Below are positions 25,757 to 38,282 of a DNA stretch of 64,000 nucleotides, one piece after another. A program made the position numbers and the translations under genes. The notes beneath the pieces were generated by a model. The model was not told the origin of the DNA and made no database searches. It saw nothing but the letters and a program-made list of their open reading frames with translations. Origin of the DNA: Dasypus novemcinctus (taxonomy: Eukaryota; Chordata; Mammalia; Cingulata; Dasypodidae); contig NC_080682.1 of NCBI RefSeq assembly GCF_030445035.2, forward strand, positions 30,796,770-30,860,769, given 5' to 3'. Position 1 is the stretch's first letter. Each line of letters opens with the position of its first letter.

Positions 25757-26299
25757 TAATCCTCTAGTTTTCTTTATGAAAAGTAAGTCGGACCATGTCA
25801 CATAGCTTCACTATATTTATAAGACATCCCATCACAGTAAAGGCAAAAATCAAAGCATTATGAGAAAAGCAAAACATTATGAGTGCCTCCAGATGATCAA
25901 CAAGATCTTGATCCTCCTCCTTACTTCTATGAACTCACCCTTTATTATGCAATTTGTCAATCACAATTCAGAGCACTGACCTCCACATACTTTCTTACAC
26001 TCATTAATCCTGACGCTGCTTGGACTTTTTCAGTTTTTTCTTCTGAATTTCCCTTTGCCCAGATAACTGTATGGATCTTTTCCTCATAAGGCCATACCTT
26101 ACAACCCTATTTAAAATTACATCCAAGCCATCCCTCAGCCTTGCTGCATTTACTTTCCATAGCAGTCCAGTTCTTATTTTAGACATTTTGCTCACACCTT
26201 TTGTTTCCTCTCTTTTTCCCTCCACATTGAAAGCTGTATAAGCACAAGATTATTGCCAATTAAATTCAGTCCTGTATCCTGAGGACATAGAAGAGTGCC

Positions 26300-26475
26300 T
26301 CAATAGATGTATTTGAATGACTGAATTTTACAGAGGATAAAAATGGGGCAGGGCATCGTTTTATAACATACTCATGATCAGTCAACAGGTTAGAGGACAA
26401 GCTCACATTCAAACCCAGACAGTCTGACTTTAGAACTCACATTCTTCATCACTACTCTATGGCATGACTGTTTTC
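26300..26475 (+). repeat. MIR SINE 3' fragment (unit B)
   Basis: 'acccagacagtctgacttta' and neighbouring words match the MIR 3' half. Paralog of 6485-6655. Confidence 0.65.
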
Positions 26476-27996
26476 CTATAAAATATTTTACTTTAATTAG
26501 GGTTGAAAAAATAATCCACTGTCATTATTTTTAAAATATTAGGAATAATAACAGGCCTACTTGAAAGATATATTGCTGACATGCCTTCTATAAAGATGCT
26601 TAAAGAAGATAGTGTTATATTGGTGATACCAGCTAAATATTTTCAAAAATACATGTTTTGTCCAATTTAGAGAAAGACAGAACCTGTAAAGAAAGGCAAA
26701 TATATATCAGATGATTGGGCTGGAGCAAAAACCTGTATTGGTCAAGAATAGGCTGTCTTCTGTAAGAAAGCATTCAGAACCAGAGTAGCTCAACTATGGA
26801 GGAACTATTTTCCTGGAATATAACAGTGCAGATGGTCATTGACTAGGCTTTGTGAGTAGTCTTTTCCATGCAATACTCATGGGACCCAGGTTTCTTCTAT
26901 GTTGTTGCTCTACCATTTCCCAATATTTTTATACTTCTGCAAGTATTAGGAGTTTTCTCTTAGCTCTCTGTCCAAAATCACTCTGAGGGAATTGTGAGAG
27001 TTTCACATGACAAAGGAATTTTATTTATACACGGACTATATTTTTAAGGAAATATTCAATTTCTTAAATAGGTAATGAGCTGTCCATGTTACTTATTTTT
27101 CTGGTGTGAGCATTTTTAAAGAATTATACATTTCATATAAATTATAAAATGTAGCAGTATTGCATTTTATTACTATCCTTTAATATTTTTGTGAAACTAT
27201 ACTGTTAAAACTTTTTTCATCCTTTATATAGACAATTTTGTCTCTCTTTTTACAGTGTCTGTCCTAAGGATAATTAATCTTTGTGTAGTAGAGATGCAAT
27301 TCAACTTCTCTGTTCTCTGTGATATTTTTGTGATACATTTTACTTGCATATATGACAAGTATATATTATTTGGTATTTTGTGGGTTGCACAATGAACTGG
27401 TCTAAAGGTGCCCCAGGCTTTCCCTGGTCTTTCTCAATAGCACTTGCAGAGTAGATATTGCTAGTGAAAGTAGTCCTGTGAACCCTGTGTTCATGAAGTT
27501 TTCCAATTAGCACAGTAGCTCACACTTGGCTTTAGCAGTTTTCTAAAATTTATTTGTATTAATCCTATCTGCTTGTACACTGGCCACATATTCTCTCACT
27601 TTCTGATAATATGAAACAGTTCATTTGTCCCATCTCCTTTTTAGGAGATTTTCCACCTTAGAATTTGATTTCTTAGATATTTCCAACTTCATCATTTTGA
27701 TCTTGATGGGATCAAGAAAATTTATGGCCTTTTAGATTAATGATTTTTTAAAGTTGTTAAGGAGGAAGAAATGTTCTATAAAGGTTTCTTCATCATAAAT
27801 GGAACTTTTATATTTCCTTTCAAATCTTATTCACTGCTGTAGCTTCAAAGATATCATTTTTGAAAACCCTACACTTTCCAGAACAGTATCTCTCTAGAGT
27901 TCTAGTGTTGCATCTTGAAAATATAATGGAATCTTAGAAACATGGTAGATATAACTAGTATCATCCATTTGCTATTTTTTATTAGGCAGTGCAGGT

Positions 27997-28662
27997 TGTA
28001 TTAGTCAGCCAAAGGGGTGCTGATGCCATACCAGAAATCTGTTGGCTTTTATAAAAATGTATTTATTTGAGATAGAAGCTGACAGTTACCAAGCCATAAA
28101 GGGTAAATTACTTCCCTCACCAACACTGTTGCCATGTGTTGGAGAAAGATGGCTGCTGATATCCTCAATGGTTCATGCTTCCTCTTCCCCTTAAGGCTCT
28201 GTGCACCCAGCTTCTTCAATATCACTTGTAAGCAGAGATAAGTCTAGTCTCTCTTCTTAGGCTTGCTTCTCTCCAAGGCCCAGCCTCTGTGCTCTTTCCA
28301 ACAGTCAGCTGTAAATTGTCAAGTGAACGGCTTGTCTCTCTTCCCAGGGCCTCTGCTGTGTATGTGGAGCCATCTCTATTCCTTTGTGTTCTTCTCCCAT
28401 GTGTTTAGTTCATGGGACTTCAGCTCAAAATTCCATCTAACTCCTCTACCTTGATATTTTCTCTGTGGATCCCCACCTATTGATGGCATGGGGATTCAAC
28501 ATCTTACTGACGTGGTCCAATCAAACCTTTAATCTTAATTTAATCACATAAGAGTGAAACCTGTGAATCCAATACAATATAATATTCCCAGAAAAACAGA
28601 CCAGTTTTCAAACATAACCATTATTTCGTTTTGAAATTCATCGTTAATAACAAACTGCCACA
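27997..28662 (-). mobile_element. Solo LTR, MaLR/ERVL-like family (copy 2)
   Basis: Starts 'tgtattagtcagccaaagg' and ends 'caaactgccaca' on the plus strand. It sits exactly between unit B and the class I ERV remnant. I could not see a matching 5-bp duplication at its edges. Confidence 0.75.
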
Positions 28663-29870
28663 TGGGCTTACAGAGTAATCAAGTGTAAAATACAGATTTT
28701 CCACATACCAACCTATTAATAACATCTATTAATAGCACAGGCCTTGTACTGCTGAAGTTTTGTATTAATACCCCAAGCCTTATTCCTTTCCATATGTGCA
28801 CAAATAGGTCAAAAGATTTCCTTATGTCTGAGAAGCCAAGTGCTTGTGCTTGTTAAGTCTTCTTTAATAGCATGAAATTCCTGCTGCAATTTGGCAGTTC
28901 AATTTAAGGACCTATTGACTTTTCCTTAAGGGATTCATACAGATGTTTGGCTATAAACCAAAATTTGGAATCCAAATAGGACAAAATTCAGTTATTCCTA
29001 GAAACCCTCAGAGCTCCCTCTTAATGGTTGGTACAACCATTTTAATGTTTCTAGCTCCTCTCTGGCAATAAACTTTCTCCTTTAGACAGTTCATATCCTG
29101 GATATCTCACAGTAACCTTTGAAATTTGGGCTTTTATTGGATACCTTGCTTATTTGTCAGGAATTTGAGAGTTAAGGCAGATTTCTGATCTCCTTGGTGG
29201 TAATGGCAATTAGGATATGGTCCACATGCTGCAGTAAAATTCCTACTTGAAGTAGAAGTGCTCTTAAATCCATAGCTAACCTTTCTCCAAGTAGAGTTGG
29301 ACATTTTTAAATCCCTTTGGGACCACATGCCACAAGATAGTTGCTTTATATTGGTTTGGGGGACTTCCATTAAAGGAAATAACTCAAGATTCAGGGCTCA
29401 GAGGCTCACAGTAGGAGGCATCTTTTAAGTTCAAAACTGTGAATCAACAGAAAGTCTCAGATAAGGTGGTTAGTAATGTATTAAGGTTTTGACACTATTG
29501 GGTGAATAAGTATTGCTATATGACTACTTTCCTTCAATTCCTGCCTCAGTAGATACTTGTACCAGGCTTCTGAGAAGGCAAAATAAGTGTATTATATGGA
29601 AAATAGCATGTTCAAATTAATAGATACCAGATTAAAAAAAAAAAACTTTTATTAATGACTTTATACATTCTATGGCCTCTCTTTTCAATGGGTTATGCTA
29701 TAAATGAGAGCTTTTTACACATGGGAGTATTTTTACCATTATTCAGTAACTTTGGCTCTCCCTGGTATCCCCTCATCCCATATTTCTGGCTTTACTTTCA
29801 GGAGACTATCTTTGGGACCTCAAGCCAGGTCTCTCCATCAAAGTGTAATAAGGCAGCTTGAAGATCACAT
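28663..29870 (-). pseudogene. Class I (gamma-like) ERV pol remnant, reverse transcriptase
   Basis: Translating the minus strand in pieces gives weak but collinear similarity to gammaretroviral reverse transcriptase: the N-terminal part near 29650-29880, the active-site region near 29200-29225, and the connection region near 28740-28870. The YVDD-type catalytic motif is degraded to HVDH. Several stops and frameshifts break it, so it is dead. Open frames on either strand here (for example the 78-codon minus frame at 29134-29370) are not genes. The MaLR-like LTR at 27997 bounds it on the 3' side. Confidence 0.65.
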
Positions 29871-29890
29871 GCTTGTTCAATAGGAATCTT

Positions 29891-30267
29891 TTTTTTTTTT
29901 TTTAAAGATTTATTTTTATTTACTTAATTCCCCTCCCCTCCCCCGGTTGTCTGTTTTCTGTGTCTTTTTGCTGCGTCTTGTTTCTTTGTCCGCTTCTGTT
30001 GTCGTCAGAGGCACGGGAAGTGTGGGCGGCACCATTCCTCGGCAGGCTGCTCCCTCCTTCGCGCTGGGCGGCTCTCCTTATGGGTGCACTCCTTGCGCGT
30101 GGGGCTCCCCTACGCGGGGGACACCCCTGTGTAGCAGGGCACTCCTTGCGCGCATCAGCACTGTGCATGGGCCAGCTCCACACGGGTCAAGGAGGCCCAG
30201 GGCTTGAACCGCGGACCTCCCATGTGGTAGACGGACGCCCTAACCACTGGGCCAAAGTCCGTTTCCC
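29891..30267 (-). mobile_element. DAS-type tRNA-derived SINE (copy 1)
   Basis: CpG-rich SINE read in antisense: poly(T) at the left, tRNA-like head at the right with an A-box-like TGGCCCAGTGGTTAG and B-box GGTTCAAGCC on the minus strand. A 14-bp duplication TCAATAGGAATCTT lies at 29877-29890 and 30268-30281. It lies between the protease and reverse-transcriptase remnants of the ERV, so it is younger than the ERV. The 86-104 codon frames inside are SINE artefacts. Confidence 0.92.
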
Positions 30268-30289
30268 TCAATAGGAATCTTAATGATTA

Positions 30290-30545
30290 TTCTTTCTTAA
30301 GAGAAAGTTACCTGAGCATTTAGTTTGCTTAATAGATTACATCCTAGCAGCAGCATAGGATATTCAGGCATATAAAGGATTCTGTGGTTTAAATTTGTGT
30401 CCTCTAGTTGACATTTGAGGGGTTGTAGTAAAGGAATATGGGCCCCAGAAATCCCAGTAATAGCCACCATCTTTACAAAGGGAGCATTGTTTTTCACTTA
30501 AAACAGAGTAAGTAGTTCTGGTATCTACCAGAAAATCAGTGTTTC
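30290..30545 (-). pseudogene. Class I ERV protease remnant
   Basis: A 66-codon minus-strand frame at 30297-30497 includes a MPEYPMLLLGCNLLSKL-type stretch matching the C-terminal half of gammaretroviral aspartic protease (PLLGRDLL motif). The catalytic segment just upstream is frameshifted, and the DTG triad appears as DTR. Retroviral protease normally cleaves Gag-Pol; this copy is inactive. Confidence 0.7.
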
Positions 30546-31199
30546 TTTCCCACCATCACTGTGGGATGGTGGCTCCTTGTGAGAAATGTTGATATGAGCA
30601 GTGTGGTTGAAAGATGCCTGTGGATGAGTCTCACAAACAGAGCATTATTTCAAAGTTGTCAGATAAAATAAGTATATACAATATGAACACACATATATGT
30701 AACTTCAACAACATATACTGTTGTTATGTTTGTTGTAGCCTGTTACAAATAATCTAATGGTTCCTATTAGGTGGGATGATGGATAGTGTATGGGAGAGAA
30801 TATGGTATTTAGAAATAGTTAATTCATCTCAATTACTGTATTGTATTATGTTATATGGTCATAATTCAGATTTATTTATATATACATTATACTGTTGATG
30901 GTTATTTGGGTTATATCAATATGAAAATATTTTGAATAGTACTAAAGTGAACATTCAATACCTGTCTATGGGAAATATATGCCTGCATTTCTGATAGATA
31001 TATGCCTAAAAGTGTAATTTATAACTGATCATATGGTCTGTCTATATCAGAATAAAAAGATATATAGATCTTGAGGCCAAAAAAAATGTTAAAATGGAAG
31101 GTAGAAAATACTATGAGCTAAAGAGTACTGAGAAAGCTATGCTTATAGGCTTTAACACATCTCTAGGCAAATAAAAAAATGAATGAAAATTAAAAAAAA

Positions 31200-32950
31200 A
31201 AAAGATGTCTTTGGGCTCTGCCAGTCTTACCCTGCCCACTCCCAGTGAGCTAGGACATTCAATAGGCTGAGCTGTGAGCAAATCTTGCTTCTCCCTCTTT
31301 TGGGTGGTTTAGACATGCCCATTTTCTGAGACCCTCATGTTCGTAATAGTTGCTGTTATGGTCCTAATGGGGGTGACTCTTCATTAGTGGCAGGAGGGTC
31401 CAGGGGTCTTAAACATGATCACTTGTCTTCATTCTTCAAGGTTTGTCTTGTACTGTCAGGTTGTGGTTTTTGGCTGCAGTTAGAAGTGTGTCTTGGCAGC
31501 TCATTTGCTTTTCCTGGACCTGGTCTCTATTTTTGTAGACTTTGAAAGCAATTTCAACAAGCTGGGGCAGAGGCATTCCTAATCCCCTTTTCAACTTCTG
31601 TAGTTTTTTCCTTATATCTGAAGCACTTTGACTGTTGAAGACCATATGGACCACTTACATATTACCAGGTGCTCTGGATCCAGGTCAGTACTTTGCTTGT
31701 ATGCCGCAAGCATTCTTTTGGCCTTTGCTGTATTTTTTGAATTTTGTAAAATCTGTCCATCCTTAAGACTCCATTCTGCATCCCTAATATGCTACACACT
31801 TCAGAATGGTATAATTTACCTTGGTCTCTGAGTTAAATTGGGTTCCATAGGGCTCCCCTCCTGAGATGGCTATTGCTGTTGATGTATGAATTAGACTGCT
31901 GGTTGAAATTCATGCATTCTTTTGGCCTTTCAAAAATCATCCTACATGCCTTGGGTGTAAGAAAAGTTCCAGAGGGCTTTATAATGGTGTAATTTGTCTC
32001 ATTCTCTGAGTTTATTTGTGGCCCATCCAGGCTCCACTCCTGAGATGGCTAATACTGCCAATGTATGAATTGAATCAGTACACTTAGGTTGAAATTCATG
32101 CAGTCTATTGGTCCCCTCACATTTTTGAAAATTCATCCTACATTTCTTGGGTGTGAGGAGTGTTTGGGAGGGTCTGAATACCTGCCCACATAGGATTATT
32201 ATTAGAAAAAAATAGAATTAAAAAGATTATCCATCATTTTAGGGTCATCTTACGAAGAAGGTTTATTCTTTTTCCAATTGTATAGATTGGAATTGGAGAA
32301 GGGAGAATATACATATACACTACCGTCTTGGGTTGCCTTCCTCACCTAGCCTATAGGGACTTGTCTGAGTGGGAATTGACCTACCTGGGATTGAGCATTC
32401 CTCAGGTGGAACAGAGTTCCTTTGTCAGGTATGGAATAAAGAGATCATTTCTTATCTTCTAGTATTCAATGAAGGGTATAAGGCTGACTTAATGATCACT
32501 GGAGGACTGGTGGGTTCCTCTATATGCATATGGAGGGGGAGCAGAAAGTGGCATTAAGTGCAATAGGAGCAGATCATCATCTGGTTTTGAATCAGGGAAT
32601 ACAGGTTTAATTGAAGATTTACTAGAGTCTAGTGAGTCAGATTTAGCCTGTTTTGCCTTCACTCTGAACCATATTACACATTTTCTGTAAGTTCTTAATT
32701 TGATATAAAGACATAAAGTGATTGAACATGAAAAATCTCATCCCATTTACCTTCTCTTTTTCAAATCATATTTAATTGCAGGATAGTATTACAATTTAAG
32801 GAGTCATTCTTTGGACAGTATTCCCCAGACTCCAATTTATATTGGGGCTAGCTTATATTAAAAAGACCATTGCTTTTCTTTTCATAGGCTCACAGTGGAA
32901 CATGGACCAATTGTATAAAATACAACCAAATAGACTGCTGCCCAGTATGC
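31200..32950 (-). pseudogene. Class I ERV gag remnant with duplicated segment
   Basis: Minus-strand pieces in gag order: a matrix-like part near 32700-32900, a PPPY late-domain-like motif near 32520-32545, a capsid part ending in a QSASDIRKKLQKL stretch (72-codon frame 31436-31654), and a zinc-knuckle-like end near 31270-31330. Many stops and frameshifts. The capsid-side region contains two, probably nearly three, tandem units of about 180 bases (31620-32165). Gag is the structural polyprotein of retroviruses; this one is broken. Confidence 0.65.
31620..32165. repeat. Tandem duplication of about 180 bp inside ERV gag
   Basis: Units at about 31799-31976 and 31977-32165 share 'ctcctgagatggcta', 'gatgtatgaatt', 'ggttgaaattcatgca' and 'catcctaca...ttgggtgt'. 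A third, more diverged unit (31620-31798) shares 'gcattcttttggcc' and 'ccatccttaagactcc' positions. Confidence 0.75.
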
Positions 32951-34500
32951 TATTATAATTTCCCGTGGTGATGATTCTTTCTGAGAACAAAATCTTCACA
33001 CCATAAGAGATGATTCCAGGGTTAGGTTATGGTTTTATTTTACAGTGTGCCTTGCACAGGATACTTCTTTAAGCTAGTGGGTGGTCTGTGCTCTAATTGT
33101 CAACACATGACCAGCTGTCCTTAGTTGAAGAGAAATAAATGGCCTCAAGAGTGACAGTTAAGCTAGCATCAATCTTACCTGTCCATGACCACAGTAAGTT
33201 AGCATGGAAGACTTTTTTTTAGAAGCAGAGGCTTATCATAAGAGTGAAAGTCCCTCAAGTAGCATTTCACTGCCAAACTCATGTCAACTGACAGAGAGTC
33301 TTTAATGCCTAAAGCCTGAACATAATCTCCACTTTAAACCACACTAATTACCATGGAAATTTCCAATTCAGAGAATTTATTTTTAATCGAGTAACCTAGT
33401 AATCCAGATCCTTATAAGGACATTCTATAACTAAATTCTCCTATATTGTCATTTTCTCTTGGCACTCCCAAAGCAGACATTACCCTAAAGGGCAGGACTC
33501 AAACATACAATTCTATGGTGTATATTCAAAAGAAAACAAGTGTCCATATGAAGTTACTCAATCAGGAGACAACTGCTGTCAGAGTCATTTCTTTACTCAA
33601 AATTAAAATGTATAGCAGAGGGGCTTGGAGTATCATGCTAGAGCAGGAAGGACCCCTATCAATAAGCCTCCAGACCATCCAGACCAAGTAATCAAGAATG
33701 TGCCACTTAGAATCAGCTAGTAGATCCCATGCTCCCTTCCAAGATCCCACAGAACCTTGGGCAGTCAATCCTGAGACCTAATAGTCACATCTGGATCACA
33801 AAATTTATACCCAGCAATGGGCTTTTTGCTTGATTCACACAGAACCCAATACTGTCCCACCAGTATTTTGGAAAAAAAAAGAGATATTTTTGCATGTTGA
33901 CTAGCAAGAAGATAGGAGATAAACTCAAATCTATCTCCCCTATCCAAGAACTTCAGGGAGATTTACAGGATGAAAACCAAAGGACATGGGAACAAAGATG
34001 AGGATTAAGATTAGCATATACTGACTAACAGTTTAAAGGATTATATCTATATATGTTTGAAATATGCCAGTGGGCTGAATCTTATATTCCATCTTGAGGC
34101 ACTCCTTGCATGTCATTTCTTCTGATGCCTCCTCATGCCTGAATCTTGCTTCTGAGGATGGTGATTTCTGTTCCTATTGTCTCAGATTCATTCCAGGGGA
34201 AGAGAACAAGGTGTCTGTGTCTGAGCATGCTCTGACTTCCCACTTGCAGGTGAGTTTGACTGTGACCAAGTTTGACTGCCTATAAAACAAACTCTGGAAA
34301 GAATTTTAGAAATGTAAGAGTAAGAAATCTCATAAGCATTGATAGCTGAACAATATGTTTACTAAAATTTTCTCCACTTAAGTAGCTCTAAAAATTCGAA
34401 CACCTTCTCTCAGACCCAGCAGAGCTTGTTTTCTATTAATCTAATCTTAAAAGTTTACTCTTTGCACTTATTTTCCCCAAAAATATTAACCAGATCTTCT
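32951..34500. other. Probable ERV leader/unassigned, no gene
   Basis: Upstream of the gag remnant on the minus strand, so the ERV leader and 5' LTR would be expected here, but I could not recognise a clear LTR boundary or primer-binding site. Only short chance open frames. Confidence 0.4.
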
Positions 34501-34504
34501 CAGT

Positions 34505-34965
34505 TCTACTTACACGAATAAAGTAAAATCTCACAGCTAAAACAGACAGAATGGCTTCAAGATCACCTTATGACCCAGTAAATATTTCACTTTCCTTAGA
34601 GACAAAAAACAAAACAAAAAAACAAACAAACTTTGATGTCCTTGAGTGGTCGGCTGAGAAAGGAGTCATGAAGACCTTGCACGTAGGCACCTGCACAACA
34701 ATATATAAACTGTGGTTAATTACCTTTTGAAACTGGGAAAACAAAAGCAAGTTTGATGGAACTTAAGACAACAAAGAATTGAGAAATTGCACTTACTCTC
34801 CTTGATCCCTACACTCTTTTCTTTGCCTAAAAAAAACCCACAATGACTTGGATTCTGACTTTGAACTGGTTTGGGAAAGATTCCCCCAGTTTCTTGCTCA
34901 AGCACTTGCAATAAATCACTTTCTCAATGAGGCATAGTTCTCCTTTGTGGTGCAGGATCGGGCAT
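34505..34965 (+). mobile_element. Possible ERV LTR end (low confidence)
   Basis: 'cttgcaataaatcactttctc' near 34906 looks like an LTR poly(A) signal and R/U5 start, followed by TGGTGCAGG-type sequence near 34949. Orientation is opposite to the gag-pol remnant, so it may be a separate element. Confidence 0.3.
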
Positions 34966-35164
34966 GCCCTTCTGCTTTTCTACTGAAAATAGCCATATTT
35001 ATGGTAACAGCAGCAAGTTTGTCCTGAAGGAAGAGAGGAACATATCAATTATAGCTAGCTTCCTAGAAGAAACAATTACACTAGAAGGAGAAAAATTCTA
35101 TAGAGTAATATGGCAAAAAAAAAATTCTATATCTAGTAAAAGTATTTATGAATCACAAGTGTGA

Positions 35165-35460
35165 TATAGAGACTGGATGTTGGAAATCCCAAACTCCTCT
35201 GTCACATGCCAACGCACAAGACTGCATCTGCTGGTCTTTCCACATTCTCATCCAGGTTTCATTGCTTTCACCTTCTCACTTCTGAGGCTTTCTCTCTCTC
35301 TGTCTGAATTTCACTCTCTAATAAAGAACATCAGTAAGATGGTTAAGACCCATCCTAGGACAGGCCTTAAAAGACATAGCATAATCAAATGGTCTGACAC
35401 AAAATAGGTTTGTACCCAAAGGAATGTCCTTCAAGAATATGATTTCTGGGGTATATATAG
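35165..35460 (-). mobile_element. MaLR-like LTR fragment (second family), antisense
   Basis: Contains 'ctgtctgaatttcactctc', 'ttaagacccatcctagg' and 'ttctggggtatatatagtttc' in the same order as another MaLR-type LTR family in this window (57581-57955). Only about 300 bases are present. Confidence 0.5.
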
Positions 35461-35902
35461 TTTCAAACTACCATACATATATAACCTAATATTTTGCATT
35501 TTAACAACTTACAAATGTAAAATTCAGTGATGTTACTATTCACTTTGTGTTACCACCACAACCATTCATTAGCAAAACTTTTCTGTCAACCCAAACAGAA
35601 ACTCCGTAGAAACTAAGCATTAATTCCCCATTCCCTACCCACAGCCTCAGCCCTGGTAACCTTTATTCTAGTTTTTGACACTATGAATTTGCATATTCTA
35701 ATCACATCTTATCCCTGAGATCATACAGTGTTTGTCCTTTTGGGTCTTGTTAATTTCAATCAATGTGATGTCTTCAATTTTCTTGTATGTTGTTGCATGT
35801 TTGAGAAATCAAATGTTTTTTTTATGGTGGAATAATATTCATTATTCCTTTTTATGTATATACCAACTTTTGCTTATCCATTAAAGTGATGATAGACAAT
35901 GA

Positions 35903-36628
35903 TGGATTAGCCAGCCAAAGGGGTGCTAATGCAAAATACCGGAAGTCTGTGGGCTATTAAAAAAGAGTATTTATTTGGGGTAGAAGTTTACAGTACCAGG
36001 CCATAGAGCATATAAATTACTTCCCTTACCAAAGTCTGTTGCCATGTGTTGGAACAAGATGGCTGCCAAACGTTAGCCTCCCTCTTCCTCTTAAGGCTCC
36101 ATGGTCCCAGCTACTTGCACTATCAGCTGTAGGCTGGAGTAAGTCTCATCTCTCTCCCAGGGCTCATTTCTCTTCAGGCTTAGGTGCTCTGTTCTTTCCA
36201 CAAGGTCAGCTGTAGACTGTCATGCTCTCTAGGCTTTGTCTCTCTCCCTAGGGCTCAATTCTCTCCAGGCTCATATGGTTTGCTTTCACCACAATATCAG
36301 CTGTGAACTGTCAGGGGAACAGATTATCTCTCTTCCCCAGACCTCTGCCTCATGACCAAACACTTCTGTGTGATTACTTCCCAGGACCCAGGATCAAAAC
36401 TCCAGCCTCCCTTCTCTGCAGTGTGTTTTCCCTGACAGTCCCCACCCACCAAGGCGGTGGAGATTAAATGTCCTACAGACATGGCCCAATCAAAGCCTTA
36501 ATCATTATTTAATCAAGTAAAAGTGAAGCCTCTGGATCCAATATAATCTAATATGCCCAGAGATGCAGACCAGTTTACAAATATAATCCGTACCTATTTT
36601 TGGAATTCATAAACACTACCAAACTGCA
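35903..36628 (-). mobile_element. Solo LTR, MaLR/ERVL-like family (copy 3)
   Basis: Longest of the six copies at about 726 bases. The extra length is in repeated internal units ('agctgtagactgtc...ctctctccc' type) at about 36110-36345. Inserted in the old L1. Confidence 0.78.
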
Positions 36629-36954
36629 ATAGTTGTTTCCTTTTTATGCCAATTATGATTAGTCCCCCTACAAAAATATCTGTTCAAGTCCTTGATTTCA
36701 ATTCTGTAAGGTATATACCTGGAAGTGAGATTGTCTGGCCATATACTTAACTTTCTGAGGAGCTTCCAAACTGTTTCTGGCAGAAGCTACAACAACATAA
36801 TTTTGCATTCCCAGCAACAATGAACAAGTGTTTGATTTCTCCACATCATCTCCAACACTTGTTATTTTCTGGGTTTTTTTTTTCTTTTTATTATAGGCAT
36901 TCTAATGGGTGTGCAAGTATATCTCATTGTTCCTTTGATTTGCATTTACCTAAT

Positions 36955-37535
36955 TTAGCAGTTTAATATTTTTGATGAATTCCAAAAAGAAATATTGGAT
37001 TATGTTTGTAAATTGGTCTTTTCCTCTGGGCATATGAGATTATATTGGATTTGGAGATTTGCTCAATTAAGTAAAAGTGCCAGTAGGGCATTGAGTCCTT
37101 GCCACTTGGTGGTTGGGACTCACAGAAAAAAGGCATTGGCAGAAGACAGAATTGGAGGGCTTTTAATGTTGGACTGTTGATGTTGGAGCTTGATGCTGAA
37201 GTCTTAAGCTGGAGCCCCAGGAAGAGAGGCACAGCCATTTGCCTGATAGTCTAGAGCTGACCTTGTAGAGAGAGGCAAAGCCTAGAGAATCTCATATTCT
37301 ACAGCTGACCTTGTGGAGAAAACAGAGGACATGAGCCCAGAGGAACCCAGGAAGCCTGAACCCTTGCAGTTGTCAGCAGCCATCTTGCTCCAACATGTGA
37401 AAATAGACTTCAGTGAGGGAATTAACTTATGCTATGGCCTGGTATCTATAAGCTCCTACCCCAAATAAATACCCTTTATAAAAACCAACCAATTTCTGGT
37501 AGTTTGCATCAACACCCCCTTGGCTGACTAATACA
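36955..37535 (+). mobile_element. Solo LTR, MaLR/ERVL-like family (copy 4)
   Basis: Sense orientation, ending 'ggctgactaataca' with AATAAATACCC at 37463. A perfect 5-bp duplication CTAAT lies at 36950-36954 and 37536-37540. Inserted in the same L1 as copies 3 and 5 but in the opposite orientation. Confidence 0.85.
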
Positions 37536-37635
37536 CTAATGGTATTAATGTTGTGCATCTTTTCATGTGCTTATTGAAAATTTATCTCTTTTGGGGGAAA
37601 ATCTCTTTTTTTTTTCCATTTAAAAAATTGGATTT

Positions 37636-38282
37636 TGTATTAGTCAGTCAAGGAGGTGCTAATGTAATGTACCAGAAATCTGTTGGCTTTTATAAAAGGT
37701 ATGTATCTGTGATAGAAGCTTATAGTTAAAAGGCCCTAAAGAGTACAACTCTGGTTGCTTTCTCACTGAAGTCTGTTGCCACACATTGAAGCAAGATGAT
37801 TGGTGATACCTGCATGGTATCTCAGGCCTTCTTGCTCTTTAGGATCCATGGGCCCAGCTTCTTACAACCTCAGCTATAGGTTGGCATAGGGTTCATCTCT
37901 CAGTGCTTCCTATAACAGTATGGCAGAGTTCATTTCTTTCCAGGTTTTGTCAACTGCTCCTTTGCTAATTATCAGACAACTGGTTCATCTCTCTTCACAG
38001 GGTGGCAGGATCAAAGTTTTCTCCTCTGCCACATCTATGGATATCTCTCTGTTCCTGTTATGTCCTCTTGAGTTCAAATCCTTTTATATCTGCCCAACAA
38101 AAGGGTGGGGACTGAATACTAACTGTCCTACTGACTTGGTTGAATCAAAGGCCTAATCTTAACATAATTTAATCAAACACATCACAGCTAAATCTAATAC
38201 AATCAAAGGTTATCCTACCCAGAGAACAGGCCAGTTTACAAACTCTTTTTTGGGGATTCATAAATAATATCAAACTGCCACA
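37636..38282 (-). mobile_element. Solo LTR, MaLR/ERVL-like family (copy 5)
   Basis: Runs from 'tgtattagtcagtcaagg' to 'caaactgccaca'. Near-perfect duplication GATTT/GATTA at 37631-37635 and 38283-38287. Third LTR within the same L1. Confidence 0.82.

Larger units (their letters stand above)
18545..27996 (+). repeat. Segmental duplication unit B
   Basis: Direct-orientation paralog of unit A from the OR 3' part to about 9830. It has gained two L1-type insertions (19704-22428 and about 24004-25756), lacks the copy-1 LTR and has lost about 1.8 kb of the ancient L1. Its right edge coincides with LTR copy 2 at 27997. Confidence 0.72.

Noticed and set aside
29947-30274. Open frames of 86-104 codons, GC-rich
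   Set aside because: They lie wholly in a DAS SINE; the same frames recur in the other SINE copies (44348-44704, 56172-56529, 63197-63571).
35903-38282. CRISPR-like or other spaced direct-repeat array
   Set aside because: The spaced repeats are three solo LTRs in different orientations with target-site duplications.
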